Below, piece by piece: positions 1 through 8,649 of a stretch of DNA of 64,000 nucleotides. The DNA is taken from the NCBI RefSeq assembly GCF_013387475.1, contig NZ_VWNB01000013.1, positions 1 to 64,000 of the forward strand, read 5' to 3'. Below the pieces are notes generated by a model. The model was not told where the DNA came from. It searched no databases and worked only from the letters and a program-made list of their open reading frames with translations. The stretch's first letter is position 1, and every line of letters begins with the position of its first letter. Made by a program: the position numbers and the translations under genes. Source of the stretch: Mariprofundus sp. KV. Lineage in GTDB: Bacteria; Pseudomonadota; Zetaproteobacteria; Mariprofundales; Mariprofundaceae.

Positions 1-2
1 CA

Positions 3-113
3 ACGAACATCATGCACCGACGAGATTTTCTCGAACTGCTAATCGAGAAAGATCCTCCCGGAAAGCCAACATCAGCAGAAACTCATCGGCAAATGACGCT
101 CATCCATGCTTAA
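3..113 (+). CDS. C-terminal end of an unidentified protein (partial, cut by window edge)
   Basis: An open frame enters from the left edge and stops with TAA at 111-113. It gives 36 residues that are charged and look like ordinary coding sequence, containing HRRDFLELLIEKD. The upstream part lies outside the window, so no family can be named. The frame could also be chance. It is kept because it is the only open frame leading into the short gap before the gene at 231. Confidence 0.25.
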   Translation, partial: TNIMHRRDFLELLIEKDPPGKPTSAETHRQMTLIHA

Positions 114-230
114 CCGGACAGCAGTGTGATGATTACTTGTAAACGCCAGTAAAATCAATGCTTTTCTCTTGCTAATAGGGTTTTCGGCGCTATGGTTCGC
201 GCCAATTTCAACTATAGGATGTAAACCAAC

Positions 231-428
231 ATGGCTACAAAGAATACCGTGACAAAAAAAGATCTGCTTGAAAAAGCAGCTGGCATTGGTCTGAAGGGGG
301 GTGCGAAGCTTCGCAAGCCTGAACTGATTCACGCCATCCAGATCGCAGAAGGCAACACAGACTGCTTTGGCCGTATCGCCAACTGTGCTGTTACACCATG
401 CCTCTACCGTGGCGAGTGCCAGGCTTAA
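231..428 (+). CDS. Small SAP/Rho-N-like protein with a C-terminal cysteine cluster
   Basis: A 65-residue protein. Residues about 8-38 form a helix-turn-helix of the SAP / Rho N-terminal type (KKDLLEKA..GL..LRKPELIHAIQ), a fold that usually binds nucleic acid. The tail holds four cysteines in the order C-x6-C-x4-C-x5-C. This resembles small SAP-domain proteins of beta- and gammaproteobacteria that end in a Cys-rich CxWRxDC-like tail, here CLYRGEC. The start ATG has AGGA 11 bases upstream. It is monocistronic and followed by a strong hairpin. Metal binding by the cysteines is inference. The cellular role is unknown. Confidence 0.7.
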   Translation: MATKNTVTKKDLLEKAAGIGLKGGAKLRKPELIHAIQIAEGNTDCFGRIANCAVTPCLYRGECQA

Positions 429-462
429 TCGCTTAGAGGATGCTCCAGTAATAAACTGACAG

Positions 463-486
463 ACGTGGGCCCATTGTGGCCCACGT
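463..486. terminator. Hairpin terminator between convergent genes
   Basis: Perfect 9-bp inverted repeat, ACGTGGGCC at 463-471 and GGCCCACGT at 478-486, with a 6-base loop. It lies between the end of the SAP-like gene and the stop codon of queD on the other strand. Short T-rich stretches follow on both sides, so it probably serves both genes. Confidence 0.65.
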
Positions 487-491
487 TCTGT

Positions 492-866
492 TTATGGGCG
501 GTAGGTCACCTTGGCGGTACAGGTTTCCGAGATCTCTACGCGTGAGACCCGGATGCGCTCATCATCAAGGCGGCGACTCATCTCCCTGTACAATTCGCGC
601 GCCACATTCTCGCTGGATGGATTAATGCTATCAAACGGTGGCACATCATTCAGGTTGTAGTGATCCCAGGGCTCCAGGGCCGCCTTGAGCTCGTTTTTCA
701 TGATCTTGTAGTCGATACCCAGCCCTATCTCATCAAGCTCTTCACATTCGACATAGAGCCTTACATGCCAGTTATGACCATGCAGGCGTGCGCAGTCACC
801 GGGATAGTCTCGCAGACTATGGGCCGCTGAGAAGTGGGTCTGGATTGAAAGTTCAAAAATTGCCAT
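492..866 (-). CDS. queD: 6-carboxy-5,6,7,8-tetrahydropterin synthase (QueD family)
   Basis: A 124-residue protein of the 6-pyruvoyl-tetrahydropterin synthase family, which converts 7,8-dihydroneopterin triphosphate to 6-carboxytetrahydropterin in queuosine/preQ0 synthesis. The zinc ligands H16, H29 and H31 and the catalytic C25 (GDCARLHGHNWH) are visible, as is a conserved C-terminal E-T-C segment. The frame is open further upstream, but the family N-terminus (MAIFELSIQTHFSAAH) fixes the ATG at 866. It is the last gene of the leftward operon, with one base between it and the Mth938-like gene. The Q-related tgt is in the same operon, which supports the queuosine role. Confidence 0.9.
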   Translation of the reverse strand: MAIFELSIQTHFSAAHSLRDYPGDCARLHGHNWHVRLYVECEELDEIGLGIDYKIMKNELKAALEPWDHYNLNDVPPFDSINPSSENVARELYREMSRRLDDERIRVSRVEISETCTAKVTYRP

Positions 867-867
867 C

Positions 868-1257
868 TTATCTCCGGGCGCCGGGTAGCAGCAGGGCTGC
901 TGATACTTCTCGTCCCTCTTCAATGAGGATATTGTAGGTGCGGGCTGCTGAGCGGCTATCCATGCACTCAAGTCCGATCTTTCTGCTGCTGACAAACTCC
1001 AGAATTTCCGCAGAGGGAAATGCGGTCTGTCGGCCTGTGCCGAGGATGAGAACTTCAGGCGCCGGATCCATCAGCATGATCAGATGCTCTGTGGTTAACT
1101 CACTAAGCCGCTCAGGCCCCCACGGGGCTGTCACGGCGTTGTCATGGATGCAGAGGCCGCTGGCGTAGGGTTGGCGGTTAATGCTGATCTGTGCATCATC
1201 GTAACCGGTGAACAGCAGTGTTCCTCCGGGTAGTCGGGAAGAGATATCACCTTTCAC
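868..1257 (-). CDS. Mth938/Xcc1710-like domain protein (DUF498 family)
   Basis: A 129-residue single-domain protein. Its core matches the Mth938 fold family: HLIMLMDPAPEVLILGTG, then a RTYNILIEEGREVSAALLLPG ending. Homologues in proteobacteria are commonly found next to secD/secF, as here. No enzymatic role is established for bacterial members (the eukaryotic relative is a complex I assembly factor, NDUFAF3). The start is GTG at 1257; no in-frame ATG exists before the upstream stop. It is probably translated from the sec operon mRNA. Confidence 0.8.
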   Translation of the reverse strand: MKGDISSRLPGGTLLFTGYDDAQISINRQPYASGLCIHDNAVTAPWGPERLSELTTEHLIMLMDPAPEVLILGTGRQTAFPSAEILEFVSSRKIGLECMDSRSAARTYNILIEEGREVSAALLLPGARR

Positions 1258-1290
1258 TTCAATCTTGCTTCCATGGCCTGAAGGCAGGCC

Positions 1291-2235
1291 TCAGGGCCTG
1301 GCCTCCATCTCCTTGATCTCATCCTCGTTGCCTTTAAAGCGTCCTGCAAGCGCAAGCATGACCGGGCTGGCAACATAGATTGATGAGTAGGTGCCGACAA
1401 AAATACCGGCAATCAGTGCAAAGGCAAAATCGTGAATCACTTCACCGCCCAGCAGGAAGAGGGCGAGCACCACCAGTAAGGTGGTCACGGAGGTCATCAA
1501 GGTGCGTGACAGCGTCTGATTAATCGAGTCATTGACCACCAGGTTTTCATCAAGCGGATTCTTGCGTTTGCGGTTGGCCGCGAAGTTTTCACGGATACGG
1601 TCAAAGACCACGATGGTATCATTGAGCGAGTAGCCGATCACTGTCAGCAGTGCGGCAATCACCGGCAGTGAGAACTCTTTGCCGGTAAGTGCAAACAGGC
1701 CAAGCACGATGGTGATATCGTGCAGCAGGGCTGCATCAGCTCCGAGCGCAAAGCGGAACTCGAAACGGAAGGTGACATAGATCAGGATAGCCAGCATGGC
1801 GATCAATACAGCCATGATACCGGCACGGGTCAGCTCTTCACCCACCTGCGGTCCGACAAACTCAACCCTGCGCATCTCAATCGCATCTGCACCGAACTTC
1901 TCGGCAAGACCATCAAGAATGGCCGTGCTGATCACCGAGGAGTTCTCCGCCTCTTTGTTCTGCACACGAATCAGAATCTCTTCGGGTGCACCAAACTCCT
2001 GAATCACGGCATTGCCGTAACCCTTGGGTGAGATGGCGCTGCGCACATCAGTAATAGCCGGTGCTTTTTCGAATTTAACCTCAACCAGCGTACCGCCGGT
2101 GAAGTCGATGCCGAAGTTCAGGCCTTTGGTTGCCAGTGCGCCAAGCGAAACCAGCAGCATGATACCTGAGATGATCAGGGCGAATTTTCTCTTGCCGATA
2201 AAATCGACGTTGATGTCAGAACGGATCAGTTGCAT
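1291..2235 (-). CDS. secF: Protein translocase subunit SecF
   Basis: A 314-residue inner-membrane protein of the RND-like SecDF family, which uses the proton-motive force to pull proteins through SecYEG. The first membrane segment is at about 19-36, followed by the conserved FGIDFTGGTLVEV (41-53), a periplasmic domain to about 135 and five further membrane segments. The cytoplasmic VFDRIREN motif is present. The ATG has normal family spacing. It lies 10 bases after secD in the tgt-yajC-secD-secF order typical of proteobacteria. Confidence 0.97.
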   Translation of the reverse strand: MQLIRSDINVDFIGKRKFALIISGIMLLVSLGALATKGLNFGIDFTGGTLVEVKFEKAPAITDVRSAISPKGYGNAVIQEFGAPEEILIRVQNKEAENSSVISTAILDGLAEKFGADAIEMRRVEFVGPQVGEELTRAGIMAVLIAMLAILIYVTFRFEFRFALGADAALLHDITIVLGLFALTGKEFSLPVIAALLTVIGYSLNDTIVVFDRIRENFAANRKRKNPLDENLVVNDSINQTLSRTLMTSVTTLLVVLALFLLGGEVIHDFAFALIAGIFVGTYSSIYVASPVMLALAGRFKGNEDEIKEMEARP

Positions 2236-2245
2236 ATCAGTAGCC

Positions 2246-3826
2246 TCAGATGCTCAGTTTTTCGATGCGGTTACGTTTGGCGGTTGCGAATGCGATGATG
2301 CCGCGTGTCACTGTGATAGCCGTGAACATCGATGCCAGAATACCCACCGAGAGGGTGACAGCGAAACCTTTCACCGGGCCGGAACCGAACTGGAAAAGCA
2401 CAATGGCGGCGATCAGCGTGGTGATATTGGCATCCACGATGGTGGAGAGTGCTTTATCATAACCGCCATCAATAGCTGCCAGCGGCGTTTTACCCAGTGA
2501 CAGCTCTTCACGTATGCGCTCAAAGATCAGCACATTGGCATCCACAGCCATACCGATGGTCAATACGATACCGGCAATACCGGGCAGGGTCAGGGTGCCA
2601 CCGATAATGCTCATGGCAGCCAGAATCAGCAGCATATTGAAGACCAGTGCAACGTTGGCGACCATACCGAACATACGGTAGTAGATACCCATAAAGATCA
2701 GCACGAGGGCTGAGCCGATGAGGATGGAGTTGACACCCTGATCGATGGAGTCCTGACCCAGGCTCGGGCCGATGGAGCGCTCTTCCACCACTTTAACTGG
2801 AGCGGGCAGGGCACCTGCACGCAGGATAATAGCCAGATCATGAGCCTCTTCAGGGGAGAAGCTGCCGGTAATCTGGGCAGAACCACCGGCAATGCGTTCG
2901 CGGATTACCGGTGCAGAGTTGACTGTGCCCTCAAGAATAATGGCAAAACGCTCACCGACATGGGCAGCTGTCAGCTTATCAAACTTGCGAGCGCCTTTGG
3001 TGTTGAATTTCAGGGTTACAGCATACTCGTTGTAGCGGGAGTCGATCGAGACACGTGCATCGGCAATTTCATTGCCGGAGAGCTCAGTGTGACGTTTGAG
3101 CAGATAGGGCTGGCGATAGCTCTTGCCGTTACGGGTCTGATCCGGACCGTACATGATAATATCACCTGGAGGGATGCTGCCGGAGAGTGCTTTATCAAGG
3201 TCGCCCTTCTCATCCACCAGCTTAAATTCCAGTTGGGCGGTGCGACCGATCAGATCCTTAGCGCGGGCGCTGTCTTCAAAACCGGGAATCTGCACAAGAA
3301 TGCGACGTTCACCCTGTTTGATAATGGTTGGCTCAGTGGTGCCGAGTGCATCAATACGGTTACGAATCACCTCAATCGCCTGATCAACAGCAAACTTCTT
3401 CAGCTCTTTGGCGGTTTCAGGTTTCAGGTTAAGCACAAAGGTGCTGCCAGCCGGATTGCTGATGGTATAGGTGTTGAAGTTCTCTTGCAGTACCTGTTGG
3501 GCAGCATCGATTTCGCCAGCCTCTCTGATCACAACAGTCATGCTGCTGTTGTCATTGCTCAGTTTACTGTAGCGGATGCGCTCTTTACGCAGCGCCTGAC
3601 GGGCAGTGTCGATATCGCCTGCAACGCTGTGTGATACGGCTTTATCTACATCTACATCGAGCACCAGGTGGATGCCGCCTTTCAGGTCAAGGCCGAGGGT
3701 CATCGGCGTGCTCAGGGCAGATGGCCACCATGATGGTGGTGTAGTGAGGTTGGGCAGGGCTCCCATCAGGGAGACCACAAGTACGGTCAGAATGAGCCCG
3801 TATTTCCAGCGTGGAAAGCTATGCAT
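2246..3826 (-). CDS. secD: Protein translocase subunit SecD
   Basis: A 526-residue partner of SecF. The N-terminal membrane anchor (about 9-25) is followed by LGLDLKGGIHLVLDVD (about 45-58), the large periplasmic P1 region, and a C-terminal half with membrane segments carrying GMAVDANVLIFERIREEL. The length is within the usual range for short SecD proteins (about 500-620). The gene sits between yajC and secF. It is almost certainly essential for efficient export. Confidence 0.97.
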   Translation of the reverse strand: MHSFPRWKYGLILTVLVVSLMGALPNLTTPPSWWPSALSTPMTLGLDLKGGIHLVLDVDVDKAVSHSVAGDIDTARQALRKERIRYSKLSNDNSSMTVVIREAGEIDAAQQVLQENFNTYTISNPAGSTFVLNLKPETAKELKKFAVDQAIEVIRNRIDALGTTEPTIIKQGERRILVQIPGFEDSARAKDLIGRTAQLEFKLVDEKGDLDKALSGSIPPGDIIMYGPDQTRNGKSYRQPYLLKRHTELSGNEIADARVSIDSRYNEYAVTLKFNTKGARKFDKLTAAHVGERFAIILEGTVNSAPVIRERIAGGSAQITGSFSPEEAHDLAIILRAGALPAPVKVVEERSIGPSLGQDSIDQGVNSILIGSALVLIFMGIYYRMFGMVANVALVFNMLLILAAMSIIGGTLTLPGIAGIVLTIGMAVDANVLIFERIREELSLGKTPLAAIDGGYDKALSTIVDANITTLIAAIVLFQFGSGPVKGFAVTLSVGILASMFTAITVTRGIIAFATAKRNRIEKLSI

Positions 3827-3852
3827 GAATAAAATCCTTGTTTAAAAAGCTG

Positions 3853-4248
3853 TTAGTCTTTGGCTGCTGCTTTATCGGCAGGTTTGGCCGCTTTTGCAGG
3901 GGCTGTGTCAGTAAGGCCGGCAACGGTGTCGCGTTTCACCTTGATCACTACACCTTCAGCGATCTCAACCTTCAAAATATCTTCGTTGACCGCAGTGATT
4001 TTGCCGTAGATGCCACCACCGGTCATCACCTTGTCACCCTTGCTGAGTGAGTCGACCATGCCGCGATGCTCTTTGAGTTTCTTCTGCTGCGGACGGATCA
4101 GCAGGAAGTAGAAAATCACCATGATCAGCAACAATGGGATCAGAGAGGCAAAGCCGCCATCTGCAGCAGCACCTTCAGCAAAAGCCGGTGTGATGATGCC
4201 CATTGCCGCAGCCATGGATGCGAAAGAGAGAGAGAGAACTGTTTTCAT
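3853..4248 (-). CDS. yajC: Preprotein translocase accessory subunit YajC
   Basis: A 131-residue protein. After an N-terminal hydrophobic stretch ending ITPAFAEG comes the typical YajC membrane segment (LIPLLLIMVIFYFLLIRPQQKKLKEH), and then the small cytoplasmic beta domain (KGDKVMTGGGIYGKITAV). The tail is rich in Ala, Lys and Asp. The ATG at 4248 is chosen because it has GGAG 9 bases upstream; the longer frame to 4344 overlaps tgt. The extra N-terminal signal-like segment is longer than in E. coli YajC and could be cleaved or form a second membrane span. Confidence 0.93.
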   Translation of the reverse strand: MKTVLSLSFASMAAAMGIITPAFAEGAAADGGFASLIPLLLIMVIFYFLLIRPQQKKLKEHRGMVDSLSKGDKVMTGGGIYGKITAVNEDILKVEIAEGVVIKVKRDTVAGLTDTAPAKAAKPADKAAAKD

Positions 4249-4282
4249 GATGTTGTAACTCCTGAATATCAATAGACGGCGA

Positions 4283-5407
4283 TTATGCTTCACCGCGGTA
4301 GCGTTGTAAAAACTTGTCACGGAATTCGGGCCAGTTCCCCTCAATCAGTGCGGTTCTGGCCCGGGACATGAGATGGCAATAGTAGTGAAGATTGTGCAAG
4401 GTATTCAACCTTGAACTTAAAATCTCCTTGGCCATATACAGATGACGCAGGTAAGCACGGGAAAAGTTCTTGCACGTGTAGCAGTTACAAGATTCCATGA
4501 TTGGCGATGCATCATCGAAATGTTTAAGGTTTTTGATGTTGATCTTGCCATCATCAGTAAAAAGGGTGCCGTTACGCGCATTTCTGCTGGGCATCACACA
4601 GTCAAACATGTCGATGCCGCGATCAATGCCTTCGATCAGATCATCAGGTGTACCTACGCCCATCACATAGTGTGGTTTGTCTTGTGGCAGGTGCGGCGCC
4701 AGTGCATCCATCATCGCCATCATCTCCGCTTTGGGTTCACCAACCGAGAGGCCGCCGATAGCAATGCCCTCAAAATCGATCTCCGAGATCGCCTTCAGGC
4801 TCTCAATGCGCAGCTCCGGATACATGCCGCCCTGCACAATGCCAAACAGCGCCTGCGACTCATTGACCGGCAGGTGTTCACGGCACTCTGCAGCCCAGCG
4901 CATGGAGAGCTGCATGGAGTCATTGGCCTCCTCATAGGTGGCCGGGTAGGGGGTGCACTCATCAAAGGCCATGACAATATCACTGCCGAGTTTGCGCTGG
5001 ATCTCCATGCTCTCTTTGGGGCCGAGGAATACTTCGCGACCATCGATATGGGAGCGGAAACGGACACCGTGCTCTTCGATCTTGCGCAGCTCACCAAGTG
5101 ACCAGACCTGAAAACCACCGGAGTCGGTGAGGATAGGGCGATCCCAGGCCATGAATTTGTGCAGCCCACCCATCTTCTCCACCAGATCAGCACCGGGGCG
5201 CAGCATCAGATGGTAGGTGTTGCCGAGAATAATCGAAGCTTCAATATCATCGGTAAGATCTGCAGGGGTGAGACTTTTTACTGTCGCCTGCGTGCCTACC
5301 GGCATGAAAACAGGCGTCTCCACGCTGCCGTGTGGCAACTGCACACGACCGGCACGGGCATAACCGTTTTCATCTTTGGCGAGTATTTCGAAGGAGAGCG
5401 AAGACAT
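4283..5407 (-). CDS. tgt: Queuine tRNA-ribosyltransferase (tRNA-guanine transglycosylase)
   Basis: A 374-residue enzyme exchanging G34 for preQ1 in GUN-anticodon tRNAs. The substrate pocket motif [17 protein letters not shown], the nucleophile region [23 protein letters not shown] and the zinc site [18 protein letters not shown] are all visible. First gene of the tgt-yajC-secDF-queD operon. The ATG at 5407 gives the family-like start [13 protein letters not shown] at 5431 would add eight residues; neither has a strong ribosome-binding site. Confidence 0.97.
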   Translation of the reverse strand: MSSLSFEILAKDENGYARAGRVQLPHGSVETPVFMPVGTQATVKSLTPADLTDDIEASIILGNTYHLMLRPGADLVEKMGGLHKFMAWDRPILTDSGGFQVWSLGELRKIEEHGVRFRSHIDGREVFLGPKESMEIQRKLGSDIVMAFDECTPYPATYEEANDSMQLSMRWAAECREHLPVNESQALFGIVQGGMYPELRIESLKAISEIDFEGIAIGGLSVGEPKAEMMAMMDALAPHLPQDKPHYVMGVGTPDDLIEGIDRGIDMFDCVMPSRNARNGTLFTDDGKINIKNLKHFDDASPIMESCNCYTCKNFSRAYLRHLYMAKEILSSRLNTLHNLHYYCHLMSRARTALIEGNWPEFRDKFLQRYRGEA

Positions 5408-5479
5408 GGCGGCGCAGACTGACGCCTGCACCGCATTGCAGCAAGGGTGTTCTGCTGTTAATTGATACCGGCTCTGGCT

Positions 5480-6100
5480 CTATCTCTTCGCCAGTGAGGA
5501 GACGCGGGTGAAGAACAGTACAACGGTGAAAAGAACCAGTGAAGAGAAGAGGGCGAAATCGATAAATCCCATAAACGAGTAGTGCTCATTGTTAAGCTCC
5601 ACTCCAATGCGGCCCAGCGCATGTATCCATGAGAGCTGGTAGAAGATAATCAGCATGAAGAGGCTGAAGGCCTTGGCACCCAGTATCAAAGCAGCAGTTT
5701 TTCCACCTGCGCTGCGCTGCTCGTTTTTAGAGAGGTAGGATTGCCACTGAAATGTCTTCTGCTCGCTCTCAGAAACGGTGGCGTTATAGCGTGGATAGAT
5801 GACACTTTTGGCCTGATAGATGGCGCGCACCAGCGGCATATGCATCACAATATAGGCGAGATAGATGATGGTGCAGGCCAGCGATCCCCACTTCAGCAGA
5901 GGGATGGCGAACTCGGCCAGCGCCTGCGGTTCCATCGTGGTGTGGTTGTAAGCAATAAATGCGGCCAGAGCAGCCGTAGGCAGTGCGATGACGAGCCAGG
6001 TGATATTTTTCAGTCGCTTAAGGCGTAGTACCTTCTCTCGAGTCTGCCTCTCCTCTTCCTGAAACTGCTCAAGTGCTGTGGGAATCGTAGCTTCGTCCAT
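5480..6100 (-). CDS. Membrane protein of unknown function, paralogue A
   Basis: A 206-residue protein with a charged coiled-coil-like N-terminus (ALEQFQEEERQTREKVLRLKR) and four predicted membrane segments at about 34-50, 68-88, 135-155 and 180-200. It is related along its whole length to the next gene (6212-6901): both share the acidic N-terminus, RxIYxxKSV after the second membrane segment, and a NEHYxxxGxIDxxLFSxLVLF ending. No known domain is recognised. The start ATG is preceded by a gap of 111 bases from its paralogue. Confidence 0.8.
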   Translation of the reverse strand: MDEATIPTALEQFQEEERQTREKVLRLKRLKNITWLVIALPTAALAAFIAYNHTTMEPQALAEFAIPLLKWGSLACTIIYLAYIVMHMPLVRAIYQAKSVIYPRYNATVSESEQKTFQWQSYLSKNEQRSAGGKTAALILGAKAFSLFMLIIFYQLSWIHALGRIGVELNNEHYSFMGFIDFALFSSLVLFTVVLFFTRVSSLAKR

Positions 6101-6211
6101 TAAAAAACCTCGTGTTGTCTGATCTGCGGATCATTTTCATCGCGCAGCAGACTAACTTTAGGTCTGATTTCAGCAAGTCAGGCCTGATCAGGTGAAGGAT
6201 TCAGCTCCCGA

Positions 6212-6901
6212 TTACTCCTGATCAGGCTCGTAGTAGTTGCCTTTGCCGGTTTTTCCATGTGGATCTTTTTGCTGGCCAAGTTTACCGATACGAATGGTGA
6301 TCAGTACGATAATGAACAGCACAAGTACTGAAAACAGGGTCAGATCAATCAGGCCGAGATAGGCATAATGTTCATCGGCCATCTCCTGCCCACTGATATC
6401 CATCAACTCCATCCAGGCAAACTGCAGGAATACAATCAATGCAAAAATAGTAGATAGTTTGAATACCTTCAATGTGACGACAAATGCTGCATCCATGCGC
6501 CGCTGTACTCTGTTGCAATCCCTCCAGAAGTAGCTGTGCCATACAAATTCGTGATGATCATCCGGGTGCAGGTGTTCATTCAGGTGCATGAAGTTCACGC
6601 TCTTAGAGTGATAAATCCTCCGGCCGATTGAGAAGTAGAGAAAGATGAAAACAATATACAACGTTGTGATAAGAATGGTGACTACCATAAGGATGGGCAG
6701 CGCATCTGCTGCCAACTCTTCAAGCGGGATACCCTGTTGGTGGTGTGCCATGCCGATCCAGCCAAAAAATCCGGCTGCTGCTACAATGGATATCCACCAT
6801 ATGAAGCTCTGCTGGCGCATGGTGCGGCGAATTTTAGTGCGGATGCGGGCCTCATCCTGTTCAAATCTCTCAAGTGCGGAAGCTGTTTTGTTGTCGTCCA
6901 T
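6212..6901 (-). CDS. Membrane protein of unknown function, paralogue B
   Basis: A 229-residue protein with the same architecture as the gene at 5480-6100: an acidic/basic N-terminal helix (ALERFEQDEARIRTKIRR), two membrane segments, a cytoplasmic loop with RRIYHSKSV, then two more membrane segments with DEHYAYLGLIDLTLFSVLVLF. A hydrophilic tail of about 25 residues, absent from paralogue A, ends the protein. The two genes look like a tandem duplication that has diverged. Function unknown. They are transcribed toward tgt but separated from it, so membership in that operon is unclear. Confidence 0.8.
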   Translation of the reverse strand: MDDNKTASALERFEQDEARIRTKIRRTMRQQSFIWWISIVAAAGFFGWIGMAHHQQGIPLEELAADALPILMVVTILITTLYIVFIFLYFSIGRRIYHSKSVNFMHLNEHLHPDDHHEFVWHSYFWRDCNRVQRRMDAAFVVTLKVFKLSTIFALIVFLQFAWMELMDISGQEMADEHYAYLGLIDLTLFSVLVLFIIVLITIRIGKLGQQKDPHGKTGKGNYYEPDQE

Positions 6902-7037
6902 TTCGTCCTCCGATTAGCGGCAAGATAGCCAACTCTACCATTAAAGTATTCTCATAGTCTAATATAATAATTAAGCATGGTTGGTCATGGCTGGATAAGA
7001 GAGGTTCAAATGGGGGTTCAGGGGGTGGTGGCTTTGT

Positions 7038-7682
7038 GTGAGCAGAGCGATATTGTTTGTACCTATGATGGAATTTCCTGATCCTTCGCAGGCTGATGAT
7101 GACGGGCTGCTGGCTGCCGGTGGTAATCTGCAGCCAGAGACGCTGTTGGCGGCATATAGCAAAGGCATTTTCCCCTGGTATGGAGAGGGGCAGCCGATTC
7201 TCTGGTGGTCGCCGGATCCGCGCATGGTGCTCTTTCCAGTAGAGTTTCACTGCTCCAGACGTCTGGCCCGTCGTATGCGCAAGGATATATATAGCGTCTC
7301 ATTCGATGAGTCCTTTGCCGAGGTGATTCATGCCTGTGCAGAGATTCCGCGCAGAGGCGAGAGCGGCACCTGGATCCTGCCTGAGATGATTACCGCCTAT
7401 GAGCAGATGTTTGCCGAGGGTTATGCCCACTCGGTAGAGGTGTGGCAGCAGGATAGATTGATCGGCGGGCTCTATGGCGTGCTGCACAACGGGGTCTTTT
7501 TTGCCGAGTCGATGTTCAGTCGGCAAGTTGATGCCTCTAAAGTGGCGCTGGCGGCACTCTGTGAGCGGGCTCTGCGTGAAAACTGGAAGTTGATTGATTG
7601 CCAGTTTCACACTGCCCATCTGCAGAGTCTTGGTGCGCGTGAGATTTCTCGAAGCGAATTTCTCAACCGGATCAGTGATTGA
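7038..7682 (+). CDS. aat: Leucyl/phenylalanyl-tRNA-protein transferase
   Basis: A 214-residue enzyme adding Leu or Phe to N-terminal Arg/Lys of proteins, marking them for ClpS/ClpAP degradation. Family motifs: DGLLAAGGNLQPETLLAAYSKGIFPWY, ILWWSPDPRMVLFP, GTWILPEM, HSVEVW, GGLYGV and ESMFSR, then KLIDCQ. The start is taken as GTG at 7038, preceded by a G-rich stretch and giving an N-terminus like E. coli Aat. Internal ATGs at 7065 and 7068 would cut into the first conserved strand. Confidence 0.95.
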   Translation: MSRAILFVPMMEFPDPSQADDDGLLAAGGNLQPETLLAAYSKGIFPWYGEGQPILWWSPDPRMVLFPVEFHCSRRLARRMRKDIYSVSFDESFAEVIHACAEIPRRGESGTWILPEMITAYEQMFAEGYAHSVEVWQQDRLIGGLYGVLHNGVFFAESMFSRQVDASKVALAALCERALRENWKLIDCQFHTAHLQSLGAREISRSEFLNRISD

Positions 7683-7761
7683 TTATCTGCTAGCTTTTCG
7701 TTTCTAATCGAAGATGAGATATTGGGCCGCAAAGGAATGCGGTGAAAAAAGGATAAATAAT

Positions 7762-8649
7762 ATGAGTCTGAAGAGTAATCGTGATCAGTTGGTGCAGACC
7801 GCCGTACAGGGCTCTGTTGCGCCGGCGCATCAGTGGGCACCGTTTGAGGTGGGTTCTGCCGGTGAGGTCTTCTCCTGGCCCTCCACCGGTGGCATCACCT
7901 ACAACGTGAAGATCGGTGATTCGGTCTTTGGCTGGGCCGGTGAACATATAGAGCCGGGTGTATCCACGACCATGAGTCATAAGAACAGAAAATGTGAGTC
8001 AGGCTACCAGTTTCTCGCCTGTTGCGGCAATCAGGCCACGGTGATTTCCGGTGCTGCCAAAGGGGAGAAAGGCACCGTGCTCGGCCACCATGGTGGTGTT
8101 GAGCACCTGATGCTCGATTTTCCCGATGAGACACTCGATAAGTTGACCTGCGATGATAAATTCCTGATCAAAGGTTACGGGCAGGGGCTAAAACTCATCG
8201 ATCATCCTGAGGTGTTTATCTACAACCTCGATCCGGATCTGCTCGACGCCTGGGGGCTAACTGAGCGTGAGGATGGCAAGATTGAGGTGCCGGTGAATGT
8301 GATCGTGCCCGGCCATGCGATGGGGTCGGGAATCGGTGCGCTCTCAGTAGCTACCGGCGATTACGATATTCTCTGTCATGATGAGGAGATGGTGAAAGAG
8401 AATGGTATGCAGCGGCTTCGATTCGGTGATTTCGTGGCAGTGATGGATCATGATAACCGCTACGGGCGCACCTATCGCAAAGGGGCGGTCACCATTGGTG
8501 TTGTCATTCACTCGGATTCGCCACTGGCCGGTCACGGACCGGGCATGATGACCCTGATGAGTGCCTGTGATGGTAAGCTGGTGCCGGTAATCTCTGAAAC
8601 GGCCAATGTCGGTGCCATCAGATCCATTGGCCGCTATGCAGTCGAATGA
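7762..8649 (+). CDS. DUF4438 domain protein (TM1086-like)
   Basis: A 295-residue protein matching, from memory, the Thermotoga TM1086 family (DUF4438) over its whole length: GGITYNVKIGDSVFGWAGEHIEPGVS, GQGLKLIDHPEV, MGSGIGA, DHDNRYG..YRKGAVTIGVV and HSDSPLAGHGPGM. Family members are beta-rich and of unknown function. The start ATG at 7762 has AAAGGA 9 bases upstream; the frame is open to 7714 but lacks a better site. Its stop overlaps the start of the amidase gene (ATGA), so the two are translationally coupled. Confidence 0.82.
   Translation: MSLKSNRDQLVQTAVQGSVAPAHQWAPFEVGSAGEVFSWPSTGGITYNVKIGDSVFGWAGEHIEPGVSTTMSHKNRKCESGYQFLACCGNQATVISGAAKGEKGTVLGHHGGVEHLMLDFPDETLDKLTCDDKFLIKGYGQGLKLIDHPEVFIYNLDPDLLDAWGLTEREDGKIEVPVNVIVPGHAMGSGIGALSVATGDYDILCHDEEMVKENGMQRLRFGDFVAVMDHDNRYGRTYRKGAVTIGVVIHSDSPLAGHGPGMMTLMSACDGKLVPVISETANVGAIRSIGRYAVE

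Noticed and set aside
72-332. 86-residue open frame on the minus strand
   Set aside because: It overlaps the well-supported SAP-like gene in antisense and lacks start signals.
2840-3634. 264-residue open frame on the plus strand
   Set aside because: It lies entirely antisense to secD, whose protein is unmistakable; it has no ribosome-binding site or family features.
4442-5101. 219-residue open frame on the plus strand
   Set aside because: Antisense to tgt, no independent signals.
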